Both the position numbers and the translations under genes were made by a program. Of a stretch of DNA of 64,000 bases, positions 33,205-61,029 are shown in pieces. The notes below the pieces were generated by a model. It searched no databases. It was not told where the DNA came from and was given only the letters and a program-made list of their open reading frames with translations. How positions within the stretch are numbered: position 1 is the first letter of the stretch; every line of letters begins with the position of its first letter. Source of the stretch: Paguma larvata (lineage: Eukaryota; Chordata; Mammalia; Carnivora; Viverridae); the NCBI GenBank assembly GCA_030068075.1, contig CM057825.1:127060739-127124738 (forward strand), given 5' to 3'.

Positions 33205-34066
33205 TGTTTTATTTACTGTTGTCTGTCACCATGGCCACATGTGTAAGTTCTACGATATAAATTGTCAGTATTGCTGCTGACTTTTTTGAATGGCAATCCC
33301 AAATTCAGATTGAAACCCTATTGAATAGCTAAGCTTCCTTGCATTTTTATAGCCTGACTTACATTAAGTGGAATTTACCATTGACTGTTTGCACAATCCA
33401 GAAACAGCTGTTCCTCTTCAGCATGGTTCCTCATGCACATCCGTTTGGGTTATTTCAAGACCACCCATGGAGAAGATAAGCGTTAGGAGGATACAGATGT
33501 GTAAATCTCATGAACAATCGGCTCATTCTTCCTCAATGGATAGATTCGGAAAGATTGTCAGTCATGGAATAAATATGTTACACTAGGGGATGATCGTGTT
33601 GACAAATACTGCATTTTGTTGGTCTGGAGTAGACTGAAGCTGTATCTGCTTTCCAAAATATGTGCACAAAAACAGTTGGCACATAGAAGACACCCAGATA
33701 ACATTTGTTGTGTCTGAGCCTGGCTGTAGTAGTACTTCATTATTGTAGGTGCCAGGTTCCTCTTTCCACATATTCCCCAGAATCTGCCTAATGAGACACT
33801 GGTTCCTAAGATATAGGAGAAGTGTAAGCTGGGGGGGGGGGGGCGGGGGGAGGGAGGGCTTCTGTTAACAAAAAGGATGAGTTCTAGTTACTTTGTACAT
33901 CACTGTCAGAGGTAAAAGTGGTATCGAAAGCCTGGCGATACATTCTAGCAAGTGAGAGGCAGCAGTGAGGTGGTACAAAGAATTGTGAGCTGGAAACCTG
34001 CATTGCTGCATGGATAGAATATCATGTTATGGAAATGGGAAGATACCTCTTAGAAAGGCCCATGGA
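33205..34066. other. Intergenic, no gene seen
   Basis: Nothing recognised apart from the G-rich tract at 33831-33858. Confidence 0.5.
33831..33858 (+). repeat. G-rich tract, possible G-quadruplex
   Basis: A 13-base G run, then CGGGGGGAGGGAGGG: more than four G runs of three or more. Confidence 0.8.
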
Positions 34067-34297
34067 GGGGCACCCAGGTGGCTCAGTTGGTTGAGCGTCT
34101 GACTTCAGCTCAGGTCATGATCTCACAGTCCATGAGTTCAAGCCCCGCATTGGGCCCTTTGCTGACAGCTCAGAGCCTGGAGCCTGCTTCAGATTCTGTC
34201 ACTCTATCTCTCTGCCCCTCTTCCTCTTTTGTCTCTCTCTCTCTCTCTCTCTAAAATATAAACATTAAAAAAATTTAAAAAAAAAAAAAAAAAAGAA
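34067..34297 (+). mobile_element. Felid tRNA-Lys SINE
   Basis: Flanked by agaaaggcc[c/t][a/g]tgga (34052-34066 and 34298-34312). Confidence 0.92.
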
Positions 34298-34312
34298 AGA
34301 AAGGCCTGTGGA

Positions 34313-36040
34313 AATATTACTGGAAGTCAGCCTTAAAGGATCTCCTTCTGAGTGCTTTGTGGGACCTCCTCATTTCCATGCTGGAAAATTCTCCTACTGG
34401 AGGGGCAGCATTTGGCTCAGAAAATACAGGCAGAGGAATGTTTGTTTGTCTGGTAGAACTGGAAGCTCTCACCATGACCACCCCCTTGGCTTTCATGTCA
34501 ATCTTGTGATGAGAGAAGCGGATATGAATTTGAACGACATGTGGCTTGTAGAATGTCACATGAAAATGCCATCAAAAACTGCTGGATTAAAAAGAAGGGA
34601 CCAAACCTAATCCCTTTATGTTATCACAGTGAATGATCATAAACCTCTGTGAGGCCCCAGTGTGTTGTCAGAGTTGTATTTTTTTCCAACAGCTGAATTT
34701 TATTTTATTTTTATGAAGAAAACCCAGCTTGTAGACTCCATTGCCTCGTCTACCTATTCCCTGAACATCTCCTCTTGTTCCATTTAAAGGGTATATACCA
34801 TGTCTGCAATTATCACAAAAATTGGCCCAAAATATATGAATGAAACAGTGAGAATTACCTTGGATCTTATATATCAGGGAGCGAAGAAGGTGAAGGAAAA
34901 GTTGCCACTACTGAGAACTCCCCTACGCCCACTTTCCTATCGGAGAAGCCAGGTTCTGCCTACTACAATGTAAGCTCCTTGAAGACAGGGAGTTTTTGCT
35001 GTCCTATGTTCACTATATTCAAGAGATATATCCCTTGCACCAAGTGCTGATCTGTCATATAGCAGATGGTCACTATATATTGTTGCATAACCGGATGTGG
35101 TGCCTAGGCTGGAGGCAAGATGCAAATTATGCTGGGCTGTTGCTTCCTGGGCGTTTCACTGAATGTAGTGTCTCACATAGCATCTGAGGGTGGGGGCGGG
35201 TTATGTGACATCGAAAAGAGTAACTGTGAAAGGAAAAACTTCCTCCCCATTGCACAAACCACTCTCAGTCCATTTTCTGCCTCAACTGTAATAAAGTTGT
35301 AGTGAGTCATCAGGTTGGAGAAATGAATCTGAACATGCAACTCCCACCTCTTTTTGGGAGACGTTTGCTATCGGGGATCTCACCAGGCACCTTTATGCTC
35401 TTCATGTGGGCTCTCGGACTCTTATGACTTATTTACAGAATCAGTATGTGAGTCTTCTCCCGACTTATCAGGAAGGATATAGCCTCTCCATCATGCTGCA
35501 TTGCTGTAAAAAAGTCTCGAACCATATTATAAAAGGTTAGAACTGTTATAAGAATTCTAGATGTTTCAAACTCAATAAAAGAGGCCTAAGGGAGGAAGCT
35601 AGAGCAATATAAACGCCTCGTCTAGAGACAGACTGGAGGATTATGAGCCAAGATGAATTTAAAATATTCACTGGGCTCAGACTTCCATCCCTTCAACTAG
35701 ATGCTTATCCAGTGCCGTCAGACTCCCCATTGCCCTTGGTTCTCTCTCTTTCTCTGTCTCCCTCTATGTTGTCTAATAGAAACGTCAATGAGAAGTAAAA
35801 GAAAGAACATTTCACTGAAGGGGTTTGGTGTGGCAAACACATATCGTGCTTATATCTCAGGCCGTCAGGTTATATACCTTGGCTGTGTGTTTGCAGCTCC
35901 TAAATCCAACTGACCAACCCAGACCATTGTTTGGAGCCCCAAATCCATGAGCCCGAGTGCTTATCTGACGTCTCCCCTTGAAGGTCTCACAGGCGCCTCA
36001 AACTCAGTACGCCCAGAACTAAACCCATCTTCTCCCAAAT
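34313..36040. other. Intergenic, no gene seen
   Basis: Short frames only, up to 100 codons at 34308-34610, with no recognisable protein or repeat family. Confidence 0.5.
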
Positions 36041-36258
36041 CGGTGGTTCTTAACTGGGATAATTTTGCCCCAGGGACCTCTGGCAATGTCTACAGACATC
36101 TTTCATTATCGTGAGTTGGGGGCCGGAGGGTTGCTACAGGTATCTAGTGGCTAGAAACAAGGAATGCTAAACATCCTACCGCGAATAGGACAGCCCCCCC
36201 CCGCACAACAAAGAATAATCCGAACCCAAACGTTGATGATGCAAAGACCAAGAAACCC
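36041..36258 (+). mobile_element. hAT-Charlie-type remnant (MER5A-like)
   Basis: Starts cggtggttcttaactgggat and contains ggcaatgtctacagacatct and taaacatcctaccgcg, ending ccaagaaaccc. Same family as 48673-48904, opposite orientation. Confidence 0.7.
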
Positions 36259-37080
36259 AGGGCCCTATCTATTCTTCCTCTTTTGATGAATGGCATGTTT
36301 AACTTAACAAGCCTCTGATCTCATCTCTGACCATTTCTCTCTCTCTCTCCTAATTACAGCCACACCAGGTTTCTTGTAGCTTCCTGAATATAGTGTGCTC
36401 TCCTATGCCTGTGCCCCTGCACACCATCACCCCTCTTCCTGGGAAACCCTTCCTCCGTATAGCCAACTCTCTGGGGGGACTCACCTGCTCCGCCTGCCCC
36501 TAGTCTGGGTTGGACACTCTTCCAGCTTTGCAGGCCATCTTCTGTTTAAGCTCCAGAACCTCTCTCTGCTATTCTCCACCCTCCTCTGTGTCCCATTGGT
36601 GACCTCTGTGGACTGTCCCTAGACTTCTGATTGGGTTTGGGTAGTGGGAGGAACCATCAAGAGACCAGAGAGTGGGAGGAAGAAGAGACTGAGACATTCA
36701 CTCCACCTCTCTTTTCCTTGTGCGGCCGTGACTGACTCCCTTCATCTAAGCCCACAGCCTCTGTTTGGCAGCCCTCTGCCCTAACTTCAGTGCTTATTGG
36801 GTTCTCTAACTGCTTATGCCAACTCAGCGAGGAGGGGTAGCAGCCTCCTACTGTGGCTGGCTCTGGCATGCTTCCCCATCCCCTCTGCTTCCTGTAACTC
36901 TCCCCTCTCCTTTCTTAAAGTCCCTCACTGAATTCTCTTCAGTCACCCCTTTTGAGTGCAGCATCAGTTTCCGACTGGGACCCTGACTCTGTTCCTGTAA
37001 CACCGAAGCATCGTAGTATAATCATCTTTTTACATCTCTGTTTTCCTAGACTGTGTGCTTTTTTGGGGCAACGACTGTTT

Positions 37081-37372
37081 TTTTTTTTTTAATTGAAGTA
37101 TAGTTGACATACAATATTATATTAGTGTCAGGTGTACAATATAGTGGTTCAATAATTACATACTTTATGAAATGCTCAACCATGATAAATGTAGTTACCC
37201 TCTGTCACCATATAACATCACTACAATATTATTAACTATATTCCCTATGCTGTACTTTTCATCCCCATAACTTATTTTATAACTCAAAGTTCGTGTCTCT
37301 TAATTCTCTTCATAATGACTGCTTCTTTTCTATCGTGTGTTGGTGGCGTAGGGGCTCTTATGGGAAGATCAT
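37081..37372 (-). mobile_element. L1 3' end
   Basis: Reverse L1 3' UTR: aattgaagtatagttgacat then ataacatcactacaatatta. A separate insertion from the next L1. Confidence 0.65.
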
Positions 37373-37787
37373 AAGAAGAAATATATGAATTATTTAAGGC
37401 ACTTAATTTTTTTTAATTCCAATATAATTAACATACAGTGTTATATTAATTTCAGGTATACAATATAGAGATTAAACAATTCTATACATTACTCAGTGCT
37501 CATCACGATAAATACACTCTTAATCTCCTTCACCTCTTTCACCCATTCCCCTACTCCCCTCCCCTCTGGTAACCATTAGTTTGTTCTCTTTAGGCAAGAG
37601 TCTGTTTTTTGGTTCATTTCTTTCTTTTCCCTTTGTTCATTTGTTTCTTAAATTCTACATATGAGCGAAGTCATATGGTATTTGTTTTTCTCTAACCGAC
37701 TTATTTTCACTTAGCATAATATGCTGTAGATCCATTCATGTTGTTGCAAATGGCAAGATATCAGTCTTTTTTTATGACTAATATTCC

Positions 37788-37789
<2 letters not shown>

Positions 37790-37820
<31 letters not shown>
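37790..37820. repeat. (TG)n microsatellite, then TATAG repeats
   Basis: About 15 TG units followed by TAGTA/TATAG units to about 37860, inside the L1. Confidence 0.9.
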
Positions 37821-37822
<2 letters not shown>

Positions 37823-38491
37823 GTATAGTATATAGTATAGTAGTATAGTATATCCATTATGTATATATATATACATGAATATATGTCATCTATCCATGGA
37901 CATTTGAGCTGCTTTCATAATTTCGCTATTCTAAATAATGCTGCAATAAACATAGGGGTGCATATATCTTTTTGAATTAGTGTTTTTGTTTTCTTTGGGT
38001 CAATACCCAGACGTGGAATTGCTGGATCATGTAGTAATTTTATTTTTAAATTTTTTGAGGAAACTCCATATTCTTTTCCACAGTGGCTGCACCAGTTTGC
38101 ATTCCCACCAACAGTACAAGATAGTTCCTTTTTCTCCACATCCTTGCCAACACTTGTTTCTTGTGTTTTTTATTTTAGCCATTCCGATATGCATGAGGTG
38201 ATATCTCATTGTGGTTTTGGTTTGTATTTCTCTGATGATTGGCGATGTTGAGCATCTTTTCATGTGTCTGTTGTCCCATCTATACATCATCTTTGGAGAA
38301 ACGTCTGTTCATATCTTCTGCCCATTTTTTAATCATATTGTTTTTCTGACATTGTGTTGTATAAATTCTTTCTGTATTTTGGGTACTAACCCTTTATTGG
38401 ATATGTCGTTTGCAAATACCTTCTCCCATTCAATAGGTTGTCTTTTAGTTTTGTTGGTTATTTCCTTTGCTGTGCAGAAGCTTTTTATTTT

Positions 38492-38705
38492 TTTATTAAC
38501 ATTTTTTATTGTTTATTTTTGAGAGAGAGACAGAGTGCAAGTTGGGGAGGTGTAAAGAGAGAGAGAGGGAGACACAGAATCGGAAGCAGGCTCCAGGCTC
38601 TGAACTGTCAGCACAGAGCCCGACACGGGGCTTGAACTCATGAACTGAGAAATCATGACCTGAATAGAAGTCGGACGCTTAATTGACTGAGCCACCCAGG
38701 TGCCC
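38492..38705 (-). mobile_element. Felid SINE inside L1
   Basis: Reverse copy. L1 sequence cagaagctttttattttt on the left repeats as cagatgcttttattttt on the right. Confidence 0.9.
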
Positions 38706-39911
38706 CAGATGCTTTTATTTTTAGGAACTCTCAATAGTTTATTCTTGCTTTTGTTTCCCTTGCCTCAGGAGACATATCTAGAAAGAAGTTGCTATGGTTA
38801 ATGTCAAAGAAATTACTATAATTAAGGCACTTTGAATAATCCCATTATCACGCACCCTTCTCTACACATCCCTTAGGGTTGTGACCATTAAGTCCCCCAG
38901 GAAGACTTCATGGTCACTTGAGAAGTGCAGAAGGAGATCACGTGGATATTTTATTCCAATGCAAAGGTCCCTGTCCAGACAGACTGGCAGACATGATAAA
39001 CTTGTGGCTAAGCCACCTACAGCATGAAGAGGACCTGTTAGGAGGAGTTTGCATAGGAAAACAAAGCAAAAGAAAATGTTTTTCTTTGCTGTCGACTTAT
39101 CTCATAGCCAGCCTAGGAGTGAGGATGAATTTGGATGGGGGAAGGGTCTTTGGCAGGACAAGAGCAATACAACTCTGCTAGTGATTCAGGGTAGCTAGGG
39201 AAAACACACCTCAGTTTCCTCATCCGTAAGATGAGGAGGTTGGACTAGGTGATTCCTAAAGAACCTATCAACACTGATACTCTAGAGGACATCTGTAGAT
39301 ATGCCTACCCAGTACCCATTCCTTCCTCTTTTTGCTAAGAGACCCCTTCCCGTCTGTCAGCTCATGTGGTCGGTTGGACTGATTCCACTCTTGACTTCAG
39401 GGGGAACATGCGACCCAAGAACAGGGGCATCAGAATAATGGATGATGTGTTTGTTTCAGGGACAGACACGTGGCCCTGGACTGTGCCACAGTATTCCATC
39501 TCATTTAGCCCCAGTGTTAGGCACAGAAATGGGCACGCAACCTAAATGGTCCTGTGAGTCTCAGTTGTGGGATAATCTCCATTTCTGCTAGGGTTGCTGA
39601 AAAGGACAGCCAGGGGAAAACTTAGTAATGGAGCCAACACTGAGGAAAACAGAGCTGAGGGATGGAGAGAGCAAGACTGGGTCCTATGGACGCTTGGAGC
39701 CCTGGATACATCTGTAGCTGTGAGCAGTTACCTGTGTACTTCTTAATTACAAGAGCCAATACATTCCACTCCTCATTCTTTCGTTCTTTCGATCATTCTG
39801 CCTAAGGTAGTTTGAGTTGCGGTCTCTACCCCTTGTGACCAAAGGAGTCCTGACCAAAATAGAAGCTCCATTGCTCCTTGAAATTTAAATCACGAGAAGC
39901 CAGAAATAAAT

Positions 39912-40184
39912 CTACATAAAGTATGATTCCATTTATGTGAAATGTCCAGAAGAGGCAAGTCAATAAAAATAGAAACTAGATCAGTGGTTGGCAGAGGCTG
40001 GGAAGAAGGGAGAAGGGGGAGTGACTGCTAATGCGTACCAGCTTTCATTTGGGGAGTGGTGAAACGTTCTGGAATCGGACAGTGGCGATGGCTGCACCCT
40101 GAGAACATGCTAAAAACCACTGAACTGTACCTTTTAAAGCGTCAAATTTATGTGACGGGAATGGTATGCTAATTAAAAAATTGA
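39912..40184 (+). mobile_element. L1M 3' end next to the CRYM 3' UTR
   Basis: atgattccatttatgtgaaa, aaaccactgaactgtacctt and ctaattaaaaaattg are typical of L1MA/L1MB 3' ends. Opposite in direction to CRYM. Confidence 0.75.
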
Positions 40185-40190
40185 AATAGG

Positions 40191-40196
40191 TTTAAT
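40191..40196 (-). terminator. CRYM: Candidate CRYM poly(A) signal
   Basis: ATTAAA on the minus strand, 379 nt after the CRYM stop codon, next to the end of an L1M fragment (to 40184). No AATAAA was found between it and the stop. The assignment is tentative. Confidence 0.35.
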
Positions 40197-40574
40197 TATG
40201 GTCACCGGAACTCCCCTGGGGAGTGAATGTAAGCACATGCTCTCCTCACTTTCTTTACCACGGGGGATAGAAAGGACCACAGTGAGAACTGCAGAGTTGG
40301 AAAATGCTTTATCTCAAGGAATTACAAAATGCAGGGAAATACGGGGGAAATGGAGCATCGCCGTACTCTGGTGTGACAGAATAAATGACCACCTAGTTTT
40401 GTTTTCCAACTACGCACACAAATGGGGATCTCGATACTTAAGGTAAGATACGATAAGCTCAAAACTACAGCTCACAGCACACTGGGCTCCCTTATTTGAT
40501 CTAGAAATCACAAGGCAGCTGGTAACAACACCCCTTGCGCTGTCGCATCGGCCTCCAGGCAAAGTTCCTTCGCT

Positions 40575-55610
<15,036 letters not shown>

Positions 55611-56554
55611 AGTGGGCAGGATGGGAGTTAAGTATTCTTGGGTCCACTTCCACAATTCCTATAGTTAGCTGTAGTCATTGCAAAGGGCTTAGACGCACCC
55701 ACCCTCATTCTTCGCCACTTGTTGTCCTCTCCCGGGAAGAGGAGAGAGGGAAGGTGGGGGTCAAACGGTGGCGGGGCTCCCTTTTTTCTTAAATTGTTAC
55801 CTGCTGCTAGGAGATCTTAGATGAAAGAAGAGAGTTATTTAAAAAACATTTTCTTTTCCATTCTGCCCCTTTCTGGAGACTCTTCTCTCAACCTCCCTCC
55901 CACTCTCACTCCCACCTCCAGATCCCAGACTACTGATTGCTTTAGGTGCACTATTTTCTTCCAGGTTAACTAACTCAACTAACCTTCACCTTTACAAAGG
56001 TGGAAGTTCCCAGGACAAGATGTAATGGCCTCAATGAGTGACACGAGGCTCCAAAATGCCTGAGAATGCGTAAGACAACTTAGGTCTTTTCTTCCGGGAG
56101 CTTATTCTTGAGAGGAGGAAATAAGACAATATGTACAACAGGAAGTTAACCAAAATGCAGGGCGGTAAATTGCAGCTGCCAAATTAGTGATAGGAAAAAT
56201 GAATGTTTTTGATAATTCAAAGAAAAGAGATCATTTTGATGTCGACTGTCTAGATCAAGGTTTTATGAAGGAGGGGGAATAAATCAAGCCAAAAAAATAA
56301 AGTTAATAATGGTAAAACAACAACACTCTGTTACCAAGACAGTTTATTGATCCTTATTATGTAGCCGGTAATGCACCATGCATTTTCTGTGCATCACCTC
56401 ACTGAATTATACAACCTCTGTGGTAGGTAGGTGTTTTTAGCCATTTTAGCCATTTGAGGCTCTTGGAGATAAAGCGCTTTGTCCACAGTCACCCAGCACA
56501 TCAGCAGGGGAGATGGGATCTGCCCTTGAAGTCTGTCTCCAGAACTCTAATCCT

Positions 56555-56773
56555 TTTTTTCTTTTTTTAAATGTTTATTTAATTTTTGAGAGAGAGAGAC
56601 ACATAGAGCATGAGCAGGGGAGGGGCAGAGAGAGCAGGAGACAGAATCTGAAGCAGACTCCAGGCTCTGAGCTGTCAGCACAGAGCCTGATGCGAGGCTC
56701 AAACCCATGAACCGTGAGATCATGACCTGAGCCAAAGTTAGACGCTTAACTGACTGAGCCACCCAGGTGCCCC
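56555..56773 (-). mobile_element. Felid tRNA-Lys SINE
   Basis: Flanked by tccagaactc[t/c]aatcct (56538-56554 and 56774-56790). Confidence 0.93.
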
Positions 56774-56790
56774 TCCAGAACTCCAATCCT

Positions 56791-58658
56791 AATTAAGCTA
56801 CGTTGGCAGAAAGAGAGGAAGAGGGCATTTCAGTCCGGGTGAAGCCCATGGCTGGAAAAAATATTGTCTAGTTCTTGGGAATAATAGTGTTTTGCCAGAC
56901 AGAGTTGGGTTGGAACAGGGGTATATGTGTGGAGGGGTTGGGGGCTGATGTCTGCGAGCACCAGAAGATGAAACTGGGAATGCCTCTTGGAATCAGGAGG
57001 CTAAGAAGTGTGATTCTTTGGAAAGAAATAACATGCTTCAAAAAATTGACCATTTAAAAAGATGATTCTTGCGACAATGTATAGGATGAAACGGATGAGC
57101 AAATGTGTAGTCTGAGAGACAGGTCAGGGGGCTTGAGTGCTTCTGTTGTTACTCCCCTGATATTTGGATTGAGAGCTGCATAGGGCATTTCTTAGGAAAT
57201 AGTCACATCATAATAAAAGGCAGTATACGGGGAAATGTCAAAATATTTACCAAGGAAATGAATTGTATATTATGTACTTGGCACCTAGGCTTGGCACGGA
57301 GTAGCCACACAATAAATGAACCTCTCCTATCATCAAAAAAGGGAGAAGATGCTGTGGCGGTGGTTGGGAAAAGCTGATTTCAATTACGCAATTTCGTTTG
57401 TTCAGTTTACCACTCCTAGAAATGGATCCCCAGGGCTGCTGGGGTTACAGAAAGGTTTATGGGCCATAATTTGTGTTGTTATTATTATGTAATATTTATT
57501 GGGTTTCAAAAATATAGAGGTATAAAGAAAATAAGGAGTTTGGTCTGTTATTCTTGAGGATAAGAAAAGCAAAACCAAATACTAACTTAAAGAGGTATGA
57601 AATAGGAGTGGAAGATTTTTTGTTTTTGCTTTTCTTTTTGTTTGTTTGTTTTTTGCTTCCATTGTTAATTAAATAACTGAGCCTTGGTTAAAATAGAAAT
57701 CTCCTGTATTCATTTCTAGAAAATCCTTTAGGAATAAGACTAGTCCGTAAATCACCTCAGATCATCTTCCTTATAAAGCTTCGTGTATCATCATCCAGGT
57801 CCTCAGTAAAGTACCACTGGGAAAATTGATCTTGATTGAATTAATTCTGTTGGGGCCAGTGACACAGGGTATTAACTGGTTCTGAGGCTCTAGAACCTTT
57901 TCAAAATTAAAAGTATGCAATATCTCTGAGTGGGGTCAGGAGTAGGTTCTGTGTGGGCTCTAATATCTCTGACATCTCTCTTATCACTGACTTAATATAT
58001 TTTGTTAAAAAAATTATACCACCTTCTCTAGCTTCAGTAGAAGCAAAATTAGCATATGATTGGAGATTAACGTTCTATTTTAATCATTTTTAATTTGCAT
58101 CAAAATAACTTTGCATAACTATTTAAAAGACACGGTTTGTGAATCACCCAAAGTCATCTTCCTTTTATGGGTTTGGGTAACATCACCCAGGTCCTTAGTG
58201 AAATTTTACTTGTCAAACAAGAAGGTCTTGTTTGAGCTTAGGTGCCTATGACCACCTTTGGAAGAAGTCCTCATAGAAGGGTAGGGCAGACTTCTTCCTC
58301 CTACCCAGACTGGATAAGAGCAGTGGTTTTAGGGAGGCTGGTTGGTCCTGAATTCCACGTGACCAGCGCAAGTCCGATGTCCAACTGTAGAACACGATCT
58401 GGAATCTAGATTAGAAGCTGTTTTTGCAGGTGTGGACTGAAAATAGACCATCCAGTTGTACAACAAACACTTCCCTGCCCTAAATGTTCCAGATGGTGTG
58501 GGGGGAGGGGGAGAAGTTGAAGTTGGGGGAGACAGAGGGGTGCATGCTTTTGGGCGACATAGAAATAAACATCCTTTTATGTCTTGTTTACAAAGAGCTT
58601 CCATCCGGAATGGTTGTCAAGGGTTTTATATACATTTAGGGATTTATGAAAATGATTA
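56791..58658. other. Upstream of CRYM, no gene seen
   Basis: AT-rich DNA with a diverged direct repeat (57755 and 58137). No conserved coding segment read. Confidence 0.5.
57755..58210. repeat. Diverged direct repeat pair of about 70 bp
   Basis: aaatcacctcagatcatctt to atccaggtcctcagtaaag (57755-57825) resembles gaatcacccaaagtcatctt to acccaggtccttagtgaaa (58137-58207). Confidence 0.7.
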
Positions 58659-58990
58659 CAATCGACCCTTGAACAACATGGGAGTTAAGGGCACCAACAC
58701 ACCCCCTACACATAGTCAAAACTCCACATATATTTTGACTCCCCAAAACTTAACTACTGTTAGCCAGAAGACTTACTGATAACATAAGCATAACATAAGC
58801 ATACCAATTAACATATAATTTGTATGTTGTATTATATACTGTATTCTTACAATAAAGTAAGCTAGAGAAAAGAAAATGTTATTAAGAAAATCATAAGGAA
58901 GAGAAAATACATTTACAGTGATGGACTGTATTAAAAAAAATCTGAAGTGGACCTGCATCCTTCAAAACCCTATTGCTTATGGGTCAACTA
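58659..58990 (+). mobile_element. Tigger-type (Tc1/mariner) non-autonomous DNA transposon
   Basis: Inverted ends (caatcgacccttgaacaaca and tgggtcaacta) flanked by TA (58657-58658 and 58991-58992). The inside includes gtaagctagagaaaagaaaa, typical of an abundant mammalian Tigger-derived repeat. Confidence 0.75.
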
Positions 58991-59179
58991 TATAAATGTT
59001 AGTTTAACTCATCGATGTGATGCATTGTTAACAGATGTCCTAGTACCCCAATTTGTCTCTAAGGTTTTTACTGGCGTTCTAATGCCTTTTTTTTTTTTAA
59101 ATGAAATTGCCACTAAATCATTCTCAGGTAGAGGATTAGGAGTTTCTCAATTAGTGACTCCCAAGAAAAGGCTCTGAGG

Positions 59180-59370
59180 TCAGTCAGCTAGCTTGGATTT
59201 GGATCCTGGTTTTTACTACTCGTACATGCTGGATGTACACGAGACTTTACCACTTTGATACTGTTTCCTCAACTGTAGAATCAGATAATTTTAGAACCAA
59301 CCTCCCAGAATTGTCATGAGGCATAAATGAAATCATTTTGTTGTGTTTAGCAAGTTGGTGTTTAATAAGT
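59180..59370 (+). mobile_element. MIR, decayed
   Basis: ctgtttcctcaactgtagaa and aattgtcatgaggcataaat. Confidence 0.55.
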
Positions 59371-59384
59371 ATTATTAACAAGTA

Positions 59385-60360
59385 CAGTAAAACCTTGGTT
59401 TGCACGCATAATTCATTCGAAAAACATGTTTGTAATACAAAGTACTTGTATATCAAAGTGAATTTCCCCCGTAAGAAGTAATGGTATCTCAGGTGATTCA
59501 TTCCACAACCCAAAAATATTAATATAAGATGATCACAATACTGTAACATAATACAATATAATATAGAAACTATAAAATATGAAGAAAATAAGCAAATTAA
59601 CCTGAACTTACCTTTAAAAACCTTCACAGCTGATGTGAGGGAGACAAGAGAGAGGAGGGTTATTGTGTAGGATGACTTTCACTATCATTAATGGATGTTG
59701 ACTATAGTACAGTATTAATAACCTCTTGTCATACACCGTATTTAATGTAACCGGCAATAAGGCAGCAAAGTGTCTATATCTGCAGGCAGCCTGCAGCCTA
59801 GAATGAAGCAAAGCATTCCTAAGCTTACTCTTTTTTTTTTTTTTAAAGTTTATTTATTTTTGAGAGACATAGAGACAGAGTATGAGCAGGAGAAGGGCAG
59901 AGAGAGAGGGAGATATAGAATCCGAAGTAGGCTCCAGGCTCTGAGCCGTCAGCACAGAGCCCGATGCAGAGCTCAAACTCACAGACGGTGAGATCATGAC
60001 CTGAGCCGAAGTCGGCCGCTTAACCAACTGAGCCACCCAGGTGCCCCCTAAGCTTACTCTTGTATGGAAAAGCAAAGGACCATCCATAGGTGTTTCGAAG
60101 GGACAAAAGATACACTAGTGCCAGTTGTGGGCACCTTCCAACATTCTGAAAAATCACTGATTTCTGCCAAGCATCGGAGCATGGGAGATAATCACCCACG
60201 ATACTGCAGAGGGAGAGAGAGAGAGAGAGAAGGAAGAACCATTGGCTCAGCTATGATCATGTGACATTTGGCAGCAGGTACAGTTAAAATTTATTAGAAA
60301 TGTGTGCTCATCTTGCGGAACACTTGCAGAACAAGTTACTCGAAATCCAAGGCTTGACTG
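59385..60360 (+). mobile_element. Tc1/mariner-type DNA transposon with inverted ends
   Basis: Left end cagtaaaaccttggtttgc and right end gaaatccaaggcttgactg are inverted repeats flanked by TA (59383-59384 and 60361-60362). A SINE sits inside (59833-60046); without it the element is about 750 bp and has no transposase frame. Confidence 0.75.
59833..60046 (-). mobile_element. Felid SINE inside the DNA transposon
   Basis: Reverse copy with a perfect 15-bp target duplication, cctaagcttactctt (59818-59832 and 60047-60061). Confidence 0.95.
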
Positions 60361-61029
60361 TATTATGTTAGTATTATTAGGTGTTATCGATGTTTTTTTA
60401 TTTTATTATTATTAAAATAATGAAAGTACTCCTAGTAGTAAGGACTTAATAGAAAGAATATTAATAAACTTATTAGTAATGTAGAGGATGGTAAACAGGT
60501 CACTGGTGTAACAGTTCCTTCCCTGTCCTCCCCTGAGGCTTTGTCCTGGGGCAAGGCAAGCCTGCTTCTGGAAGTTCCCTGCTAGCTCCAAGCCTCCCCC
60601 AGGCCAGCTTTTCTGCCATTACCAAGCTGAAGGTGACAGCAGGGCAGAGCTGTCACTAGGATGAGGCAAACACAGTGGCTAAGGTCCTCACTCCAAGCGC
60701 CAAATTTAAGAGACATATTCAGAACTCAAAATACACGGTACTTTTTAAAGATTTTTAAAGAATTGTTTTAAATCCAATATGCGAAAAAATTACAACACCA
60801 AAAAAATTCCACGATGAACAAAATGCCAAAGTTTTAAATAAAAACAGGGTCAGGATTACTGATACTCCCTTTTGCTTTAGCCTCCCGTGTAGCACCTCAT
60901 GGCACTTTCATATTTAATTTTTTTCTTGAAAACTAAAAATTAATTACAAATATTGACATTGATTGCTGAGTTGGCTTCCCCTTAAACGTTGCAGCCAAGG
61001 GGAGCATCTCACTTCCCTCCCAGTTTCTG

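Larger units (their letters stand above)
37405..38821 (-). mobile_element. Truncated carnivore L1 with an inserted SINE
   Basis: Reverse ORF2 end and 3' UTR (ccacagtggctgcaccagtt, gatgttgagcatcttttcat). Flanked by the 11-bp duplication ttaaggcactt (37394-37404 and 38822-38832). A SINE lies at 38492-38705. Confidence 0.88.
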
